Positions 52,913-55,544 of a stretch of 55,544 nt of DNA are shown here, in pieces. Position 1 is the first letter of the stretch, and every line of letters begins with the position of its first letter. Made by a program: the position numbers and the translations under genes. The notes under the pieces were generated by a model. The model searched no databases, had not been told where the DNA came from, and saw nothing but the letters and a program-made list of their open reading frames with translations. The stretch is from SAR202 cluster bacterium (GTDB lineage Bacteria > Chloroflexota > Dehalococcoidia > Lucifugimonadales > GCA-2719675): contig VFGW01000020.1 in assembly GCA_009392295.1 (NCBI GenBank), forward strand, positions 68,616-124,159. Reading direction: 5' to 3'.

Positions 52913-54169
52913 TTATTTACCAATGTCATGTCTATAATAAGCTCCTTCAAAATTAACTTTATCTATATTCCTATATATTAATGAACTTGCAGAAGCTAAA
53001 TCATTACTAATTGTACTCAAAGTTAATACTCTACCACCATTTGTAACAAATTTTCCTTGAACTCTCTTAGTACCTGAATGAAAAATATTAATATTTTGAT
53101 CTAAATCATCAAAACCTGATATTTCATATCCTGTTTGAAAAACATTTGGATAACCTGCTGAAGCAAGTACAACCGCAAGTGAATAACTATCATTCCATTC
53201 AACTTTAATTTCGTTTAGATTACCAGCATTAATCGATAAAATAATTTCTAAAAGATCTGTTTCCAAGCGAGGTAATAATACCTGTGTTTCAGGATCACCA
53301 AATCGACAATTAAATTCTAGAACTTTTGGACCTTCTTTGGTCAGTATTAAACCTGCATATAAAATACCTTTATATGGATTACCTTCTTCATTCAAAGCTT
53401 GAATTACAGGAGAAATAATAGATTCAGATATAATTTTCTGTAAATTATGATCCCAATGAATTGATTTGGGAGGGCTAAACGCTCCCATTCCACCTGTATT
53501 TGGAGCTAGATTACTGTCAAATAATTTCTTGTAATCACATGCAGCAACCAAAGAACTAAAGTTTTCACCATCAGTAAATGAAAACACTGAAATTTCTTGA
53601 CCAATTAAAAATTCTTCTATTACGATACTTTTACCAGCATCACCGAACTTCTTATCCTTCATTATCATCTCGATAGTATTTAAAGATTGTTGCCTATCTT
53701 TACAAATTACAACACCTTTTCCTGAAGCAAGTCCATCAGCTTTAATTACCAGTGGGAACTCTATCTGATCTAAGTAATTTTTAGCATCTGTAATATCAGT
53801 AAAAACTTCAAATTTAGCAGTAGGGATGTTGTTTTTTTTCATTAATGTTTTGGCAAAAGATTTACTGGTTTCTAACATACCTGCTTCTTTAGTTGGACCA
53901 AAAACTTTTATTCCAGAATCAATTAATAAATTAGAAAGACCTGCTTCAATTGGTGCTTCAGGTCCAATAATGACTAAATCAAATTCAGATGAGATAGCAA
54001 ACTCATGTAATTTTTTTGTGTCGTCAATAGAAATTTCTACATTTTCTGCTATTTCTTCAGTACCAAGGTTACCAGGAGCTACTATTAATTCAGAACATAA
54101 TGGACTTTGTGAAATTTTCCAAGCTATACAATGCTCTCTAGCACCATTTCCAATTAATAAAATTTTCAA
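52913..54169 (-). CDS. purD: Phosphoribosylamine-glycine ligase
   Basis: A 418-residue ATP-grasp GAR synthetase. KILLIGNGAREHCIAWK is the opening strand, VIKADGLASGKGVVIC the ATP-binding loop, and LAPNTGGMGAFSPP and LEFNCRFGDPETQVLLP the C-terminal catalytic signature. It joins phosphoribosylamine and glycine. The start is a TTG at 54169 with no clear ribosome-binding site. It follows guaA by 45 bases. Confidence 0.96.
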   Translation of the reverse strand: MKILLIGNGAREHCIAWKISQSPLCSELIVAPGNLGTEEIAENVEISIDDTKKLHEFAISSEFDLVIIGPEAPIEAGLSNLLIDSGIKVFGPTKEAGMLETSKSFAKTLMKKNNIPTAKFEVFTDITDAKNYLDQIEFPLVIKADGLASGKGVVICKDRQQSLNTIEMIMKDKKFGDAGKSIVIEEFLIGQEISVFSFTDGENFSSLVAACDYKKLFDSNLAPNTGGMGAFSPPKSIHWDHNLQKIISESIISPVIQALNEEGNPYKGILYAGLILTKEGPKVLEFNCRFGDPETQVLLPRLETDLLEIILSINAGNLNEIKVEWNDSYSLAVVLASAGYPNVFQTGYEISGFDDLDQNINIFHSGTKRVQGKFVTNGGRVLTLSTISNDLASASSLIYRNIDKVNFEGAYYRHDIGK

Positions 54170-54214
54170 TTATTTAACTCATATTAATTTTAATTAAAGG
54201 TATATTAGACATTA

Positions 54215-55544
54215 CTATTCCCATTCAATAGTGCCTGGGGGTTTACTGGTAATATCGTATACAACTCTGTTAACACCCGGAACTTCATTACAAATTCGGT
54301 TAGACATTCTGGAAAGAATATCATATGGAATCCTAGCCCAATCTGCAGTCATTGCTTCGGAACTATTTACAGCTCGTATAGCTATAACTTCTCCATAAGT
54401 ACGATGATCACCAGTCACACCTACGCTACGTGAATCAGGAAGCACTGCAAAACTTTGCCATAATTCATGATACAAACCACTATCCTTCATCTCATCCATA
54501 ACTATCCAATCAGACAATCGTAATATATTAAGTTTTTCCTGAGTAACTTCTCCTACAATTCTGATAGATAAACCTGGGCCTGGAAATGGTTGTCGATTCA
54601 CAATCTCAGTTGGTAACCCAAGTTCTAAGCCAACTTTTCTAACTTCATCTTTAAATAAATATCGCAATGGTTCTAATAATTTCAATTTCATTTCTTCAGG
54701 CAAACCACCAACATTGTGATGAGTTTTAATTTTTGCTGAAATATCATCGCCAGAAACTTGGCTTTCTATTACATCAGGATATAAAGTACCTTGAACTAAA
54801 TAATCTACCTCACCTAATTGATTACTTTCTTCATCAAAAATTTCTATAAATTTGTTCCCAATAATTTTTCGTTTTTGCTCAGGATCTGTAACTCCTTTTA
54901 AACTATTTAAGAATAATTCAGATGCATCTTTATAAATAATATTAGTACTTAAATTTTTACTGAAAGTATCTAAAATTCTTTCAGGTTCTTCTTTCCTCAT
55001 TAAACCATTGTTTACAAAAATACATGTCAACTGATCACCAATAGCTCTGGAAACTAAAGAAGCAGCTACAACTGAATCTACTCCCCCAGATAAGGCACAA
55101 ATTACTTTCTTATCTTTAACAAGATTTCTTATATCTAAAATAGATTGATCAACAAAATTCTTTGTTGTCCAATTTTGAGCACAACCACAAAATTCAACAA
55201 AATTTTTCAGGATGATTTTACCTTCTTCTGTATGTACCACTTCAGGATGAAATTGCAATCCAAAATAGCCATCAGAATTTCCCATTGCAGCAATAGGTGA
55301 ATTTTCTGTAAAAGCTAAGATTTCAAAACCATCAGGTAAAACATTTACTTTATCACCGTGACTCATCCAAACGGATGAATTTTCTGAAATACCTTTAAAT
55401 AACGAATTATTTGTATCCGTAGTATTTAAAGTTGCATGTCCAAATTCCTTTTTATCTGAAGGCTCTACAACTCCATCTAACTGATGGACTAATAATTGCA
55501 TCCCATAACATATCCCTAATACAGGAATATCTTGATCATAAATC
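54215..55544 (-). CDS. guaA: GMP synthase (glutamine-hydrolysing), N-terminus cut by window edge
   Basis: The C-terminal 440 or so residues of GMP synthase, reading in from the right edge. The frame continues past the ATG at 55501 with PVLGICYG, so that ATG is internal and the amidotransferase catalytic cysteine is inside the window. FHPEVVHTEEG gives the histidine and glutamate of the same triad. The synthetase part has the PP-loop LSGGVDSVVAASL, QGTLYPDVIES and the C-terminal dimerisation domain ending KPPGTIEWE. It converts XMP to GMP and heads the purine run. Confidence 0.96.
   Translation of the reverse strand, partial: IYDQDIPVLGICYGMQLLVHQLDGVVEPSDKKEFGHATLNTTDTNNSLFKGISENSSVWMSHGDKVNVLPDGFEILAFTENSPIAAMGNSDGYFGLQFHPEVVHTEEGKIILKNFVEFCGCAQNWTTKNFVDQSILDIRNLVKDKKVICALSGGVDSVVAASLVSRAIGDQLTCIFVNNGLMRKEEPERILDTFSKNLSTNIIYKDASELFLNSLKGVTDPEQKRKIIGNKFIEIFDEESNQLGEVDYLVQGTLYPDVIESQVSGDDISAKIKTHHNVGGLPEEMKLKLLEPLRYLFKDEVRKVGLELGLPTEIVNRQPFPGPGLSIRIVGEVTQEKLNILRLSDWIVMDEMKDSGLYHELWQSFAVLPDSRSVGVTGDHRTYGEVIAIRAVNSSEAMTADWARIPYDILSRMSNRICNEVPGVNRVVYDITSKPPGTIEWE

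Overview
The window is AT-rich bacterial DNA, roughly 30% GC by eye, with tightly packed operons and many non-ATG start codons (TTG at nuoM, hisZ, hisG, hisD, pyrD, purD, rpsA and the phosphotriesterase gene; GTG at the DUF3105 gene). The gene mix suggests a streamlined marine member of the Chloroflexota, SAR202/Dehalococcoidia-like: a complex I operon with no NuoEFG, a DUF3105 gene inside a purine operon, an orphan xanthine-dehydrogenase-type large subunit, a GldA/GldG/DUF4340 exporter and a Gram-positive-type LexA-like box. That placement is inference; no 16S gene is present to test it. I saw no mobile element, CRISPR array, tRNA, frameshift or pseudogene.

Layout. (1) 1-9550, minus strand: prenyl diphosphate synthase, a YjbQ-like gene, a squalene/phytoene synthase, then an SUF iron-sulfur operon in the order sufB, sufC, sufD, sufU, Rrf2 regulator, Rieske ferredoxin, sufS, second sufU, and a TatD nuclease cut by the window edge. 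(2) 9710-20335, plus strand: nuoABCDHIJK, a small DUF2007-like gene, then nuoLMN. (3) 20407-21770, plus: NAD kinase and a NUDIX hydrolase. (4) 21774-25696, minus: pyrD-mutL-ftsZ, where ftsZ has its own near-consensus promoter with a LexA-type palindrome in the spacer. (5) 25827-38468: accessory and metabolic genes, namely an unknown protein, an NAD-dependent formate dehydrogenase, a HAD phosphatase, an orphan molybdenum hydroxylase large subunit, the three-gene GldA/GldG/DUF4340 export cluster, a DUF3500 protein and a phosphotriesterase-RidA-RidA operon. (6) 38523-43260: an unusual IscA-like protein with a Gly/Cys-rich tail, divergent from a stand-alone 5S rRNA gene, then ribosomal protein S1 and clpC. 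(7) 43308-55544: purN, the histidine operon hisZGDCB (plus) and, facing it, a purine cluster (minus) guaA-purD-purE-purB-purC-DUF3105-purS, with guaA cut by the right edge.

How the parts fit. The window is mostly housekeeping: Fe-S assembly supplies the many Fe-S proteins (complex I NuoB/NuoI, Rieske), complex I couples a non-NADH or unknown electron donor to proton pumping, and the His and Pur clusters build amino acid and nucleotides. The most notable signals are regulatory: the SOS-type operator inside the ftsZ promoter, and back-to-back promoters with an inverted repeat between the Cys-rich IscA-like gene and 5S rRNA. No gene-free stretch exceeds 300 bases; the longest (39243-39424) is the rpsA leader.
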